A stretch of DNA of 64,000 bases from positions 1-64,000 of the forward strand of contig JASAND010010952.1 in NCBI GenBank assembly GCA_030248195.1. The letters are read 5' to 3'. How positions within the stretch are numbered: position 1 is the first letter of the stretch; each line of letters begins with the position of its first letter. Source of the DNA: Trissonchulus latispiculum. Taxonomy: Eukaryota > Nematoda > Enoplea > Enoplida > Ironidae. Below, in pieces: positions 22,601 through 33,780 of this stretch. The notes under the pieces are model-generated. The model searched no databases. It saw only the letters and a program-made list of their open reading frames with translations, and was not told the origin of the DNA. The position numbers and the translations under genes were made by a program.

Positions 22601-24865
22601 TTCCATTGTTATAGTTGTTGTTGTTCGAATGAAGACGGTTGTTACCTGACATTATCGATAGTTTGCATTTTAGCGCCATATACAAGGTTAAGAATTTCAG
22701 ATTCTAGTTTCTGTTTGAGTTGGTGATTAGAACGGTTGACGACGAGCTCTTCTGAAATAATTATCTGATAAAGAGAAACTGGGACTTGAAAGTTAGGATC
22801 TCAATGACATCTCATCTCAATAACTACTCAGTGTGCTCGCTGACAGAAGCGCATCTCCTGACGAAAGCCGACTTTAAAATAGTGATATATGAAACAAAGG
22901 ACCATTAGGGCCATAGAGGCCCGTTAGGCCTATGAACAAAGGTTTGATTTATGTTATTGTTAAATAGCAAAGCGTGCCAGTTTATGAACTGACCTAACAT
23001 GTATGTTAGATTGTCATCTGTGTCATATAACTGAACTGTGTTTAACCTACAGCGTTACAGCTATTTGACATGTCAGATTGTGAGCTGACTTTTTCATGTG
23101 TCACTGTTAAAACTTTGGTGACAAACAAAAGTTTAAATCATGAAAATACAGTATACACTAAAGTAACCAGTATTACTAGAAATTAACCCCAGCAACAAAT
23201 AATGGGAAATACTTCAATCATGTGAGCCCCTTCTTAACTTTACAAAGTTTTTAGTAAACTATACTATACGACAAATGTCGACTAATAAATTAAAGTGAGC
23301 CTTATATGGCATTATTTTTGATACAAAGTACATGTCGTTTTCTTTCAATGTTTTAAAGAACCCTGCACAAAAGGAAACCAGCACCTTAAGCGATTGTTTC
23401 ACGATTTTTGATACGAAATACTGAGCACAATGAGCCAACATAACATTACAGTATTTGCTCTATAAGTCTAACAGTGTAAGACCTTCAGAAAATATAAATA
23501 CTCATTGGCAAGCAAATTTCCAATGTGGAAATTTCAAATCTAAGCAAATGGTTTTGAAGTTTTTTGAAGTTCGGCAAGTTAGAAGATTAAAGTTGACATA
23601 AAATTTTTTAACGCGGCAGAATTTCTTGCCATTTGGCACAAGTGAGTACTCCTATAAGGCCTCCGCCAAATTACAGCGTTATAGCTCGCACCAGTAGTAA
23701 AATTTTCCTTTCGTTGGTCAAAATTTTTTAAATTTTTGCCGAAACTTCAACTTTGAAGAGTAATTCCCTTAGATACAGATAAGATACAGACGTCTAGTAT
23801 TTGTCTGCAGATAGGGCCACACGTGCCAAATCATATTGGCAAATGGCAGCTTTGGAGCTTGGACCTAGCAGTCAGTAGGAATTTTTAAATAATTTGTTGG
23901 TAGTTGTGAAAAAAGAGGGGTTGGGCACATAAACGCGACGGCTGCACATGGCTGGAAGGCAGCAAAGATATTTTTGACCACACCCATGCTCTGTATCACT
24001 GCCATAAAGTCGGCCAATCGGACAAAGTCGGGACAAGTCGATTTTAGTAGCCCCCCTTAAGCTTTGAGGAATCAGAATTTAGCTCAAATTCTATTAGTCT
24101 TTCACCTATTTGAGGAAGCTAATATCAACCCAAACCCATTAACTGGATGATGCAACTAAGATATTAGAAGCTAACAGTTCATCATATTAGCCAGTTATAG
24201 TCATCAATGCACAAGACTTTAATACACAAGACAATTAATACACATAAAAAGTCAGAACTTAGCCAAACTGACAGATGGTACGTAAGTCACAAATAAGCAT
24301 GACATTAATAAGCCCCATTAATTTGATAGCTCAACATCATTAATTTTGACTGCTATATGTCTTTGACAAGCTTATTAATAATTGACAGATAAGTGTCATT
24401 AATTTGACAGCTTCATTAATTATACATGGCATGAAAAATTAGCAAAAAAACTGGTCCAAAATGATGCCTCCTACACTACTAGTATACGTAAGCAGAAGCA
24501 GTTACTGTCCCCAAGACATGATAATGTTTTGTGGAAGTTTGAGACCAAGCATTGTGACAAGCTCTAGTTTCGTTGCATTAAAGACGAATCATGCCGACCG
24601 TCAACAATCTCAAAAATACGAAACTTTAAGCTTGCATTTCTCGCTGCAAGGACGGAATTTGAGAAAGCAGCTTGTGCCAAGATGATAGACTCTGGTTGGG
24701 TACAGTATATTTGAAATTGAAGAAAATCGGGGAGGGTCGATTTTTCAAACAAATCTCGACCCTGATGAAAAGCCTCTCATACAAAGGTTAACCGCGGGGG
24801 CGTATTTTAGTCGAAGCTCTCCCCAACCCTTACAAAGTACAAGTAGGGTTGTTCCGATAAGAAAT
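19613..24865. other. Long gene-poor interval
   Basis: No recognisable gene in about 5 kb. A fragment with R1-like words lies near 19868-19885. Open frames at 20141-20404, 22541-22726 and 24461-24685 have no motif, no flanking splice signals and ordinary composition. No RNA gene seen. Confidence 0.4.
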
Positions 24866-24868
24866 TGA

Positions 24869-25175
24869 CCGGCCCGGCCCGGAGCCCATTCAAAGTCCGG
24901 AGCCCGCTGCCAGGCCCGGTCCAAAGCCCAGGCCCGCACCTTGGCCCGGGTTTAATTTCCCGGGCCCTGTGACAGGTCCGGACTCCAAATCCCGGGCCCG
25001 CTACTAGGCCCGTCTCAAAGCCCGGGCGCAGGAAATCCCAGACTCGAAAACTCAGTCAGGTCCGGTGAGACCAGCCTTTAAAACCGGGCCCCTTAGCAGG
25101 CCGTGCCTTCAGCCAAAGCCGGGGCCGGGTCGAGCAAAACATAAAATTTTCCCTGGCCGGAGACCGCCACACGGC
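24869..25175. repeat. GC-rich cccggg-word island
   Basis: A sharp GC-rich pocket in AT-rich surroundings, built from irregular repeats of ggcccgg, cccgggcccg and gtccgga separated by short spacers. The minus-strand frame through it is an artefact of this composition. Confidence 0.7.
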
Positions 25176-25189
25176 CCGGGGAGAACCCT

Positions 25190-25543
25190 AAGTACAGGCC
25201 CTACTGCCGTTCGAGGTAAGGGGTAAGGAAAGCAGAAATGGCCGGTAAAAATAGGTTTTCACACCGAAATTCCGAAGATTTTCCGGATTCACCGGAAGGT
25301 TTTTACTAAAATTTCTTAATTTTTCCAAGAACTCTGTCAAAATTTTTCAACTTTTTGTAAAAACTGATACTTTTTGCCTACTCATTTAAAAATTGCGATT
25401 TTCTATTACTAACACTAACACTAACAGTTAATTTATGCTTATGTACAAGCCCCCAAAGAAAATATTTTCGGTTTAGGGTAAGCCCCCTCTGAATTTTCTT
25501 GCGACAGCCCTGCTCCCAGTATCCGACCCTATGTTAATGTATG
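25190..25543 (+). repeat. Dispersed repeat family R2, copy 1
   Basis: About 350 bp. Starts ggccctactgccgttcgagg, has an agaaatggccgg block, an AT-rich middle, then gtacaagccccc/taagccccct and the end tccgaccctatgttaatgta. Shared in order with 26139-26513 and with 45460-46921, where it is split by a palindrome. Confidence 0.75.
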
Positions 25544-25886
25544 ATGTCATCTATCCATAGTGTTTCTGATTCGACATTAATGCGTTGGAACTGAACTGCT
25601 GGTAACTCTTTGTTGACACAATCTTAATGAGTTGATCTTCAGGCCAAACTAATCTCCAATCATTCTTTACTTTCCAGAAATCTTTCTCCCCATCCCTTTC
25701 ACCTGGAGGTATTTTCTTTCCGGCCGTTCGCTGAATTAGGTTGCAACCATCTTAATGAGAGTAGGATTGTGTCAAAGTGTTTGGTGAGATGTTTTCTGTG
25801 ATCGTCAGAAAATCGGTCACTATTGACGCGCAGACTACCACCTGCAACATCTTGACAAGGAAGCATATTTGCAGCAATTTAATATT

Positions 25887-26025
25887 GGGTGGCTCAATCG
25901 GTAGCGTGTTGGCCTAGACAGCCAAAGGTTGTGGGTTCGATCGCCACCTCCGGTCCGAATTTTTCGGGTCGGAGGTGCTGTAGTGACAATCTTAGTTTCG
26001 TTCGTTCTTTCATTAATATTCGCTT
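25887..26025 (+). mobile_element. tRNA-derived SINE, family S1, copy 1
   Basis: tRNA-like head with an A-box (tggctcaatcgg) and B-box (ggttcgatcgcc), RNA polymerase III internal promoter elements, followed by a body reading gaatttttcgggtcggaggt, gctgtagtgacaatcttag and a T-rich end. Bodies with the same words occur at 33660-33780 and, weaker, at 42121-42225. The head does not fold as a good tRNA. The minus-strand frame here is a shadow. Confidence 0.75.
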
Positions 26026-26138
26026 TTTCTTGAGTTGTCGTAGAAAGGAACACTACGCTAACTAGGCTTGGTGCACTGTTCTTGTTCCTTGACTTTCGCC
26101 TTTCCATCTCCAGTTTATGTGGAGCCTAATAGGGGTAT

Positions 26139-26513
26139 GCCCCTCCAGCCCGAACAAGATAACAAGCCCTACTGCCGTCAGGGGTAGGTGGTGAGGAAAT
26201 CTTGGACCAGTGGTAAGCAGAAATGGCCGGACAAATTAGATTTTCGTTGAGAATTTTCCAAAAATTTCTAAGAAATGTTTTCTAGAATTTTTTAATCTTT
26301 CCAAACAGTTCATCGAAATTTTGACATTTTTTCTGAAAATTAATGATTTCGCTTCAAATTCCTTACAAATGGTGAATTTATATTACTATTAGCGTTAATT
26401 TATGCTTATTGTACAAGCCCCCCTCGAAACTATTTGTTCAACGTACAAACCCCCTCAGAAGTTTTTTGTGACAGACAAGCCCCCCCCCAGGATCCGACCC
26501 TATGTTAATGTAT
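26139..26513 (+). repeat. Dispersed repeat family R2, copy 2
   Basis: Contains aagccctactgccgtcaggg, agaaatggccgg, an AT-rich middle, caagcccccc runs and the end atccgaccctatgttaatgt. Copies 1 and 2 flank the S1 SINE in direct orientation. Confidence 0.75.
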
Positions 26514-27570
26514 GGTCTTCATCCATGAAATCGTTTTAATCTCGCTCTTGCCCGGTGCAACTGCAGGAAACAAAGTGTTTGCACTTTAACCACTGGTCAG
26601 GAGTATTTGGATTACCAGCAAGATTTCTTAAGGTGCTGGTTCGGGTTCGTTTATTTATGGGCTTTAAAAGCACAATTGGTCGTTGAATGAAATCCATTCA
26701 AATTTGCTACAATTTCATAATTTATCCTAGAAAAGATTTTAGAAACGTCGCGGCGTGAAAATTTGAGTTTTGGAGAAATTTGCTTTAATCCGCATCACTT
26801 GCACTGTGGATGCCCTACACGGGCGAACTTATAGTCATTCGAATCGTCTCACCAAGACCTACAACTTTTTAACTCCTTACAGTGTAAGAGATAACAGCGA
26901 AAATTGATTTTCGAGGTCCAAAACTGAACATTTTTCGAAAATCAAATATTGCAAGATTTCGACAGTTTCAACAGCGCTGGTCCGTCGGTCAAGTATTGAT
27001 CATATTTGTAGTCCTAAAGCACAAGCCCAACGGAAAGTTCTCTGCGGCATCTGTGCCTACGCACAGCAACGAAAATGTGATTTTAAAATCGCAACCAGAT
27101 TGTTTTGAACACGGATTTCTCGCAACTCAAGCAACGAATTAGAAAACGGCGTTAGACATGCATTTTTGGGAGAATTGCCGAGGGTTTTTCATGGTTTCGT
27201 GTTTTGTCTTTCCGTTCGAGAGAAATTAACATCCAAACTTGAAACTTTTGACAGAAATCGGACAAAATGTACATTTTTCTCAAAATTTTGAGCTTACCTG
27301 ATCACTAAAAGATTTCAGAAAAAGCCTGAGCCTGCTTTTGCTTTTTGCTTTTACTGCTTTTGAAGCCTGAGCTGGTAGTTTTTCTTTAGCTTTCCCACAT
27401 TTCGAGAAATCCATGTTCAAAAATTGTTTTCTTGTTATCGCATGTTCATGTCGAAGAGTAGAAATACAGTAGGTATACCCTACTTAGCCGTAACGGCCCA
27501 TGTCAAGATAAAAGTCACTTTTTGATGCGCTCTGATCTACCACTTGTTTTTCTTGGAGCTTTTATTTTCA
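26514..27570. other. Gene-free interval
   Basis: No long open frame or motif seen. Confidence 0.45.
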
Positions 27571-27775
27571 TGGGGGTTCTTGGGGTACTGGGGGTTCTTA
27601 ATTTTTTGTAGAGATTTGATCTATAACTATGTTTAGTTTCATTTTTGTGATGGGGGTTCTGGGGATTCTTGGGGGTTCTTAATTTTCGAAGAGATTTGAT
27701 CCGTAACTACGTATATTTAGTTTCAAATTTTTGATGGTGGATCTGAAATTTTTTCAAGAGATTTGATCCTCCACT
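27571..27775 (+). repeat. 81-bp tandem repeat, about 2.5 copies
   Basis: tgggggttct...gggggttcttaatttt followed by gagatttgat recurs at 27571 and 27652, and a diverged third unit begins about 27734. Confidence 0.75.
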
Positions 27776-28212
27776 GTTTAGCTTTAAGTGTTTGCTGGAA
27801 GTGTCCATGTGTCCATGGTCCATGTATGTTGGAAGTGTCCAATTGAATGTAGCATATATATACACTTATATAAATTATCGGTGAATTCCAAGAGTTGAGC
27901 AAATTACAGTCTTTCAAAATTTGCTACAAATACCCGAACCAGCCCCTTAAGTGGGACAAGGCACAACCGGTTTGAGCGTTACTACCTTGGAGTGCATAGT
28001 ACTTTTCTTTGAATCCATAACGATAACCTATCAAATGAAGCAAACCACAGAGCTTTTCGATCAGCAAAATTTCGGTTGAAATCGTAGTCTGCATTATCCT
28101 GGGAGTATAGCACTTACAAGTTTGACAGATTTTATAAATATCGTCTAGCTACATATATATACCACAGCAGCAAATGATGTTTAAATATTTTTTAAAACGG
28201 GCTTTAAATTTT

Positions 28213-28525
28213 AAGGAACCCCGTCCAAATTGAAAGCGTAGATTTCAACAGTATAATTTCTACCGTATATACGGTTTGACAAGGTATCTACGCTTTTCAA
28301 TGAACCAGTTTTTACAGTTGACTTTTAGACTAAGCACTAAGTTACGTGTATGCAGTGCGGTACAAAGCACAAAGCAAAACTGAGCAGGCTTTGCAGCAGC
28401 CTTTAGAAAAGGTATATAAAAAGTGAAAAAACATGAATACAACATACGGTTGTTACAAACGTTTTATTATACGCTTTCAAATCAAACTACGGTAGTATAC
28501 GCTTCTAATTTGGACGAGGTTCCTA
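28213..28525. mobile_element. MITE-like element with ~27-bp terminal inverted repeats
   Basis: Left end aggaaccccgtccaaattga is mirrored at the right end by ctaatttggacgaggttcct. About 310 bp, noncoding; the 61-codon minus frame inside is incidental. A small palindrome, accgtatatacggt, lies near the left end. Confidence 0.7.
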
Positions 28526-28777
28526 AGCCCCTCTTATTTTAATGGATAAAACTTACACAGGCCAACAATTAGGTGTGAAAATCTCCTACGCTTTGAAGAG
28601 TTGTCTTGGTATACAGTAATTTTCAACTCATTCCACAAAAAAGAGTAGCGTTTAAATACGATCCAATAAAAGAAAAGTAAATTATTGTCAATGTCTTGGC
28701 TAAATCTAAACTTACGTCATACAGGACTGTAGAACCGTGGGTATACCCATTGTTGACGCACATTATTCATTAAGCTA

Positions 28778-29199
28778 CAGTCCTGGTCAGAAATAACTTT
28801 CTTCGCGAAGGCGAATGCGAAGGGCCTTCGCGAATTTGCGAATGTAGTTTTACATAACTTTCGCGAAGGTCGGCTTGAATTTTCCTTCGCAACACAGCAG
28901 GACGTGATGATTAGTTGTCAAAAGCTTAAGCTTAAACTTGGTTTTATTGCACAGCTGTCTGTCCACAGCTCTATACTACACAGAGGTAAAACTGACCTGT
29001 TGGCCGGTGGCTACTAGCAGTTAAGTTAAAGCAGCAGGCACCCTGCTGTTTGTTTTGACATTTGTCAGAAAAACTGCGAATGCACAAAGGACTCTGCATT
29101 CGCCTCTTCGCGAACACTCATCAAAATTTTTGGTGTCGAATGTTTTCGCGAAAGTGCGAATATTCGTGAAAATAAGAAACTTATTTCTGACCAGGACTG
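28778..29199. mobile_element. mariner/Tc1-like MITE flanked by TA
   Basis: Terminal inverted repeats begin cagtcctggtcagaaataa and end ttatttctgaccaggactg, each bordered by TA (28776-28777 and 29200-29201), the target duplication typical of Tc1/mariner elements. The interior is noncoding and rich in ttcgcgaa and gcgaatgcgaa palindromic words. Confidence 0.85.
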
Positions 29200-29207
29200 T
29201 AGTGATT

Positions 29208-30007
29208 AAATTAAATTAAAACTGTCCATTTAAAACTTTAAACCTTTGTTAGACTGCGTGTTTTACTTTGCTTAGGCGAATGTCCTAGGACAAAAACTAA
29301 GTAGAATTTTGGAGAATACAAGTTTTGAATTTTCAAATTTAGCCTGGACTCTAAATTCGAATTGTCTAAAAAATTCAGGTTTCATTTCACTTTTGACATT
29401 AAACGGCAATTTCTGATTTCTGAATCTACGTTTTCCTAAAATTCTATTCCATTGCGAGTCAAAATCCTTTTTCCTTCGCCTGTATCTTTGGTAGTTTCCA
29501 AAAATAGCCTGCAGAAATCAGAAATTAATTATGACACTTTTGTAGGGTCCATTTCGATCTATCAAAATTTTAGATCAACCACAAGAAATAATTAGAGAAA
29601 ATGTCAGATTCTATATTCTGGCCAGAGGGGACTTATGCTTGGAAAAATTTGAATTTTTTATCAAAATCAGAACAATACTAATTGCTGTACAATATGGTTG
29701 TTTAAATTTGCGAACATAATACCGTCAAAGTCTTAGTTTAAACAATTTTTAACAACATTCAATTTATTTTGTTACTTCTGTAGAACAGGAGGGGACCAAA
29801 GAAATAAGTCTAAATTATTTGGTTTGGGGCAAAGTAGGCTTTTAAGACAGTTCAATTCTCCATTTTATTAGTTTTGACAGAACTTTACCCTCAAAACTTT
29901 CAGTGATAATGGTCATACTATTTTAGCTACAGGGTTGGCTTTCACATTTGGTTTTCCCATAATTTCAGTCGGGCATCCTTCCCCCGAAGTATCTAGAGTT
30001 GAGCCTC
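29208..30007. other. Upstream region of the secreted-protein candidate
   Basis: No gene recognised; AT-rich. A splice-acceptor-like ttcccataatttcag precedes the signal-peptide exon (29954-29968), so an untranslated first exon may lie upstream. Confidence 0.4.
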
Positions 30008-30093
30008 ATGTATTCTACAAAAGCCTCAATCTGTTGGCTGGCAGTTCTGGTCTGCAGTCTTTGGGTGCAGTATGCAGACGCCATTAATTGCAG
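30008..30093 (+). CDS. Signal-peptide exon of a candidate secreted protein
   Basis: ATG at 30008 opens a short frame with a classic signal sequence: polar start MYSTKAS, hydrophobic core ICWLAVLVCSLWV, then a likely cleavage region near QYADAINC. It ends at a good GT donor (tgcag|gtaatt) after 30093, in phase 2. An acceptor-like polypyrimidine tract lies upstream. The next exon-like frame at 30445 is phase 0, so either a small exon is missing between them or this exon belongs to a different transcript. Confidence 0.45.
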
Positions 30094-30444
30094 GTAATTG
30101 CAGGTAATTGCTGATAACTGAAACTGTAGCAAGGGCAAGGAGCTCCACCACAGGATAGTGGAATTTTGGGTTCGTCTTCGAAGGTAAAAACCAGGAAACT
30201 TTAATTTGGTCCGTGAAATATTTTCATTCATTCTTAAAATTGGTGGGTCGTTATCAGCTGCGTGTGCAACGAGTTGCAATCATTAGTTGCTTGTTGCAAT
30301 CGTGCGGAAAATGTACTTAAACTATGTAAGCATGATTTAAATGTGCCAAATGATAGTGTGAGCCTCTGATAGCCCAGTGGGTCCTAGCTGCGCTCTAATG
30401 TGGAGGATCATGTTAAGTCAGATCTTGCAAAAAATAAGCGCTAG

Positions 30445-30659
30445 CACCCTTATTCAAATCCCTACTGCGCATTTTACCGAGATTGTCAGGTGGAGCTACA
30501 CCTTCATTGCAGTGAACGTAATGGACGTACTGATAGCCTTGTAGAACACATCAAGTGCGTAATTGCTATGGCAATTATTCAGTGTCAGCATCCCTTTCCT
30601 TCAGAAAAGGACTATGTTCCAAGCTGGCTCTATCCCCTAACCGGAAAGCCAACTGGGAT
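30445..30659 (+). CDS. Cys-rich exon of the candidate secreted protein
   Basis: A 71-codon frame from an AG acceptor (30443-30444) to a GT donor (30660). It contains NPYCAFYRDCQVELHLHCSE, later HIKCVIAMAIIQCQ and a Trp/Pro-rich end SWLYPLTGKPTG. Five cysteines suggest disulphide-bonded extracellular protein. It ends in phase 2 and joins in phase to the exon at 30956. Family not recognised. Confidence 0.5.
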
Positions 30660-30955
30660 GTGAGGTGGCTGTAAAAGACGGACAGCGGGTCGAACCTTAA
30701 TCCAGTCGTTTGCTGCAGCCATTAAACATTTGAATGTCCCACCCAGCTGAAGAAATTTGCTTTAATAACTTAAAGAAATTCAAACAACAAAGAAGCGTCA
30801 TAATTGATTTTGAGGTTGAACGCCAGATCTGTCAGGTGTAGCGACGGAAGGTAAAAGTCTGTCTGTTTCGTTAGACAAAAGCACTACTTTTTACTCTTTT
30901 TTTATTTATTTTTGCTATACTATCTGTGTATTTTTGCTGATTCTGTCATTTTCAG

Positions 30956-31094
30956 AAAGTATGCCTTTGCTCCCATGTGCCGAGGCATCATGTCAAAACG
31001 GAGCCCAGAAGACTCGGAGCTGCTCCCATCAACCTCCAGCGATTCCAGTCAGTCCGAGTCACCGGAAGAACTGTATCTGGCCAGCCTATTAGCT
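30956..31094 (+). CDS. Ser/Glu-rich exon of the candidate secreted protein
   Basis: Follows a strong tgtcattttcag acceptor; in phase 2, out phase 0, GT donor gtaagac. The frame runs KYAFAPMCRGIMSKRSPEDS then a Ser/Glu-rich stretch (STSSDSSQSESPEE) and LYLASLLA. The precise fit of phase to both neighbours is the main support. Confidence 0.55.
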
Positions 31095-31102
31095 GTAAGA
31101 CC

Positions 31103-32109
31103 AAACCTAAGGCGCCCCCATAAAGGATTCTAATTTGCATAAATTTGCATTGCCGAAAAATGTGACTAAATGAGACTAAATAAAAATAAAATAAAAAGTG
31201 ACTAAATCCTAAAACCATCTGCAATATTGAATAATATTTGGGAAACATGACCTGAGCTCTGTCGCCAAAGCACTGTTTCCTGAGCAAAATAACAGAGCAC
31301 GGGCAAGAAAGCACAGAGCACAAAGCACTTAATTCACGCTCGCGCTTTACATCAAACCACGATTGTTGACCACTGATTGAAATTGGGGTGATTCTTCCGT
31401 GTAGTTCACCTGCGCAAAAATCGCAAAACTTAACCAATCTGGTCCAAATTTAGTATGCGTGTATTTGAACACATTTATGATTCGGTCTGTCCCAAAAACT
31501 TTAAACTATTAATTTTAAGCTTTTCAAGGTTGAGGGACCAAGGGAAACGAAGAATTCTTGTCTCCGATTTTGCTGAACATTTGCATTAGGAGGTTTTTAG
31601 GCGACTGAAAAACGAATAAGAAAACCATATTTCGGCCCTGCGTTTTGTTTTGTGTACATGCTATGCATGTCGGCCTAGCATTTCAGTTTATTGGGATAGA
31701 ATTTCGTGCTGAGCGACCTCGAAAACCTCTATGCACGAGTATTCAGCAAAATCTGAGTCAAAACATTTTTCATTCCCCTTGCCTGCCCATGAAAAACCTA
31801 ATATTTAAAATTACTTAAAATTTAAATTTTTGCCACAGATCGATGAGATAATGCGTTTAAATGCATGCAGCCCTACTAAATTTAACCTCAATCGGTTAAG
31901 TTTTGCGAAAGCTATGCACAGTAGAGACGGAAAGGTCACCGAAACTGAAGCAGTTAGACGAGACGCCTGATTTGACACGAAACAGTTACTAATTGAAAAG
32001 TTAAACTTAAACTTTTGTCAGTGATTGAATCCCTTCACATTTTTCAATCCTGATTTCAACCTGTCACAAAAGTTTGTGTCATTATTTTACGTTTTATTGC
32101 ACATTTCAG
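31103..32109. other. Intron of the secreted-protein candidate
   Basis: About 1 kb between a good donor (31095) and a good acceptor (catttcag, ending 32109). No nested gene seen; the 149-codon minus frame at 30988-31437 is a shadow of the exon and intron. Confidence 0.45.
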
Positions 32110-32187
32110 CTGACCCAGGAAATTGTTGACGTGAAGGACATGGTGTCAGAAATTGGTCGAAGGCAGGACGAAGGCTGTAAACACTAA
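32110..32187 (+). CDS. Last exon of the candidate secreted protein
   Basis: Phase 0 exon after acatttcag encoding LTQEIVDVKDMVSEIGRRQD and a short Cys-containing end, stop TAA 32185-32187. Hydrophobic/charged spacing suggests an amphipathic helix. With the preceding two exons this gives about 142 residues plus the signal exon. Confidence 0.5.
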   Translation: MTQEIVDVKDMVSEIGRRQDEGCKH

Positions 32188-32620
32188 AATCGATCCATCC
32201 AAGCCAATACCTGACCTATCGATTCCATCCAATTATTGATCTGCTAGAGTGACCATCAGCTCAATGTTACTGGCTTTTTGACTAATTTGCATAACTGCTA
32301 TCCACCCAATTTCCCCTCTTCTTTGACTTTAATCAGTATTGTATCATACACATAAATTATGAGCACTGCTATAGTTTCGTTTGGCAAACTATTAAACCTA
32401 AGTTTAGTGTGTGTTGAATTAGGTATTTTGGACAGCCAGTGACGGTTGAAATGGCTGGCTCGATTTTAACTCAACTGTTTTGCATGTGAGTACACTGGTT
32501 GCAGAGGCCATCATTGTAGAAGTAGAATTTGGGCAGGCGCAAAAGCATCCTCTTAAATGTCACTACAGCTTGGAAACGAAATCAAACTTAAGCTTGGTAC
32601 GATTGTGTCTGGCACTAGAT

Positions 32621-33690
32621 CGTCAGAGGATGTGTGTAGCCTTAGCACACCCACTTCTTGAGTCAGGCCCAAAACCTTTTGAGTCATGATCCTTGGGTGG
32701 AGTACTTCTTGATCCACCCCTTACTTTCCTTTGATCCGCTTTGGATTTTCTCCAAAATTCAATTTTAAAGTGGTGTGCAGGAAGACAGCGCTGCACACCA
32801 ATTTTTGAGTCATGGGATGGTATTCTGCTAGAAAGTTTGCAAATTTATTCGTCTTCATGATCCACTCCTCAAAAACAATCCAAATTCCTTCCATTGCGAA
32901 AAAGTTTAAAAATAAAAATTAAAAATTGAAATGAAATTTACTCTATCTGTGAAAGGCTTCTAATGGCTACATAGTTTGCTTCCCGTCCGCTCACCGAACC
33001 TAAGCAAATTCTAGTACAACTAAAAACCAATTTTCCAGCGTCAACAGATTTAAGATTTACGCAAAACTACTAACAACTAGACGTGCTAGAAGATTCTTAC
33101 AAAGAAATTATCTAAAATTCTGCTTATTTTTTGAATTTTTACACATGTACGATTCTAGGTACACTGCGTCCCGTCCGCTCACCCAGAATGGGCAGTTGTT
33201 AGGATAAAAAATGAAAAAAATTTAACTTAAATTTTTTTAATTTTTTGTTTTTTAGAACGACAATGTTTATCCTACAACAAATACTGCATTCGAAAAAAGT
33301 TTGGTGACTTTCCGATTTTTACATTAACACCTGCCCATTCTGGGTGAGCGGACGGGACACAGTGTACCTAGAATCGTACATGTGTAAAAATTCAAAAAAT
33401 TTTTAAACTTTTTCGCAATGGAAGGAATTTGGATTGTTTTTGAGGAGTGGATCATGAAGACGAATAAATTTGCAAACTTTCTAGCAGAATACCATCCCAT
33501 GACTCAAAAATTGGTGTGCAGCGCTGCCTTCCTGCACACCACTTTAAAATTGAATTTTGGAGAAAATCCAAAGCGGATCAAAGGAAAGTAAGGGGTGGAT
33601 CAAGAAGTACTCCACCCAAGGATCATGACTCAAAAGGTTTTGGGCCTGACTCAAGAAGTGGGTGTGCTAAGGCTACACACGTCCTCAGAG
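32621..33690. repeat. Large foldback element containing SINE-related ends
   Basis: Left arm 32621-32916 plus 33130-33195 is the reverse complement of the continuous right arm 33331-33690. The left arm carries about 213 bp of extra DNA (32917-33129) and a loop lies at 33196-33330. Shared words include gatccaccccttactttcct with its mirror, and acccagaatgggcag with ctgcccattctgggt. The outer ends are S1 SINE head sequence. Open frames at 32480-32689 and 33516-33746 are translations of the two arms. Confidence 0.85.
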
Positions 33691-33780
33691 GTTGTGGATT
33701 TGATCTTCGCCTCAGGCCCGAATTCTTCGGGTCGGAGGTGCTGTAAAGGCACATCTTAGTTCCGTTCTTTCTTTCATTTG
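33660..33780 (+). mobile_element. tRNA-derived SINE, family S1, copy 2
   Basis: Head segment agaggttgtggatttgatct (B-box region) and body cgaattcttcgggtcggagg, gtgctgtaaaggcacatctta and a ttctttctttcatt tail. The same order of words as the 25.9-kb copy, and overlapping the right arm of the foldback element. Confidence 0.65.

Noticed and set aside
25887..25955. Functional tRNA gene
   Set aside because: A- and B-boxes present but the cloverleaf does not close; body shared with other SINE copies.
30988..31437. 149-codon minus-strand open frame
   Set aside because: Antisense to a well-bordered plus-strand exon and its intron.
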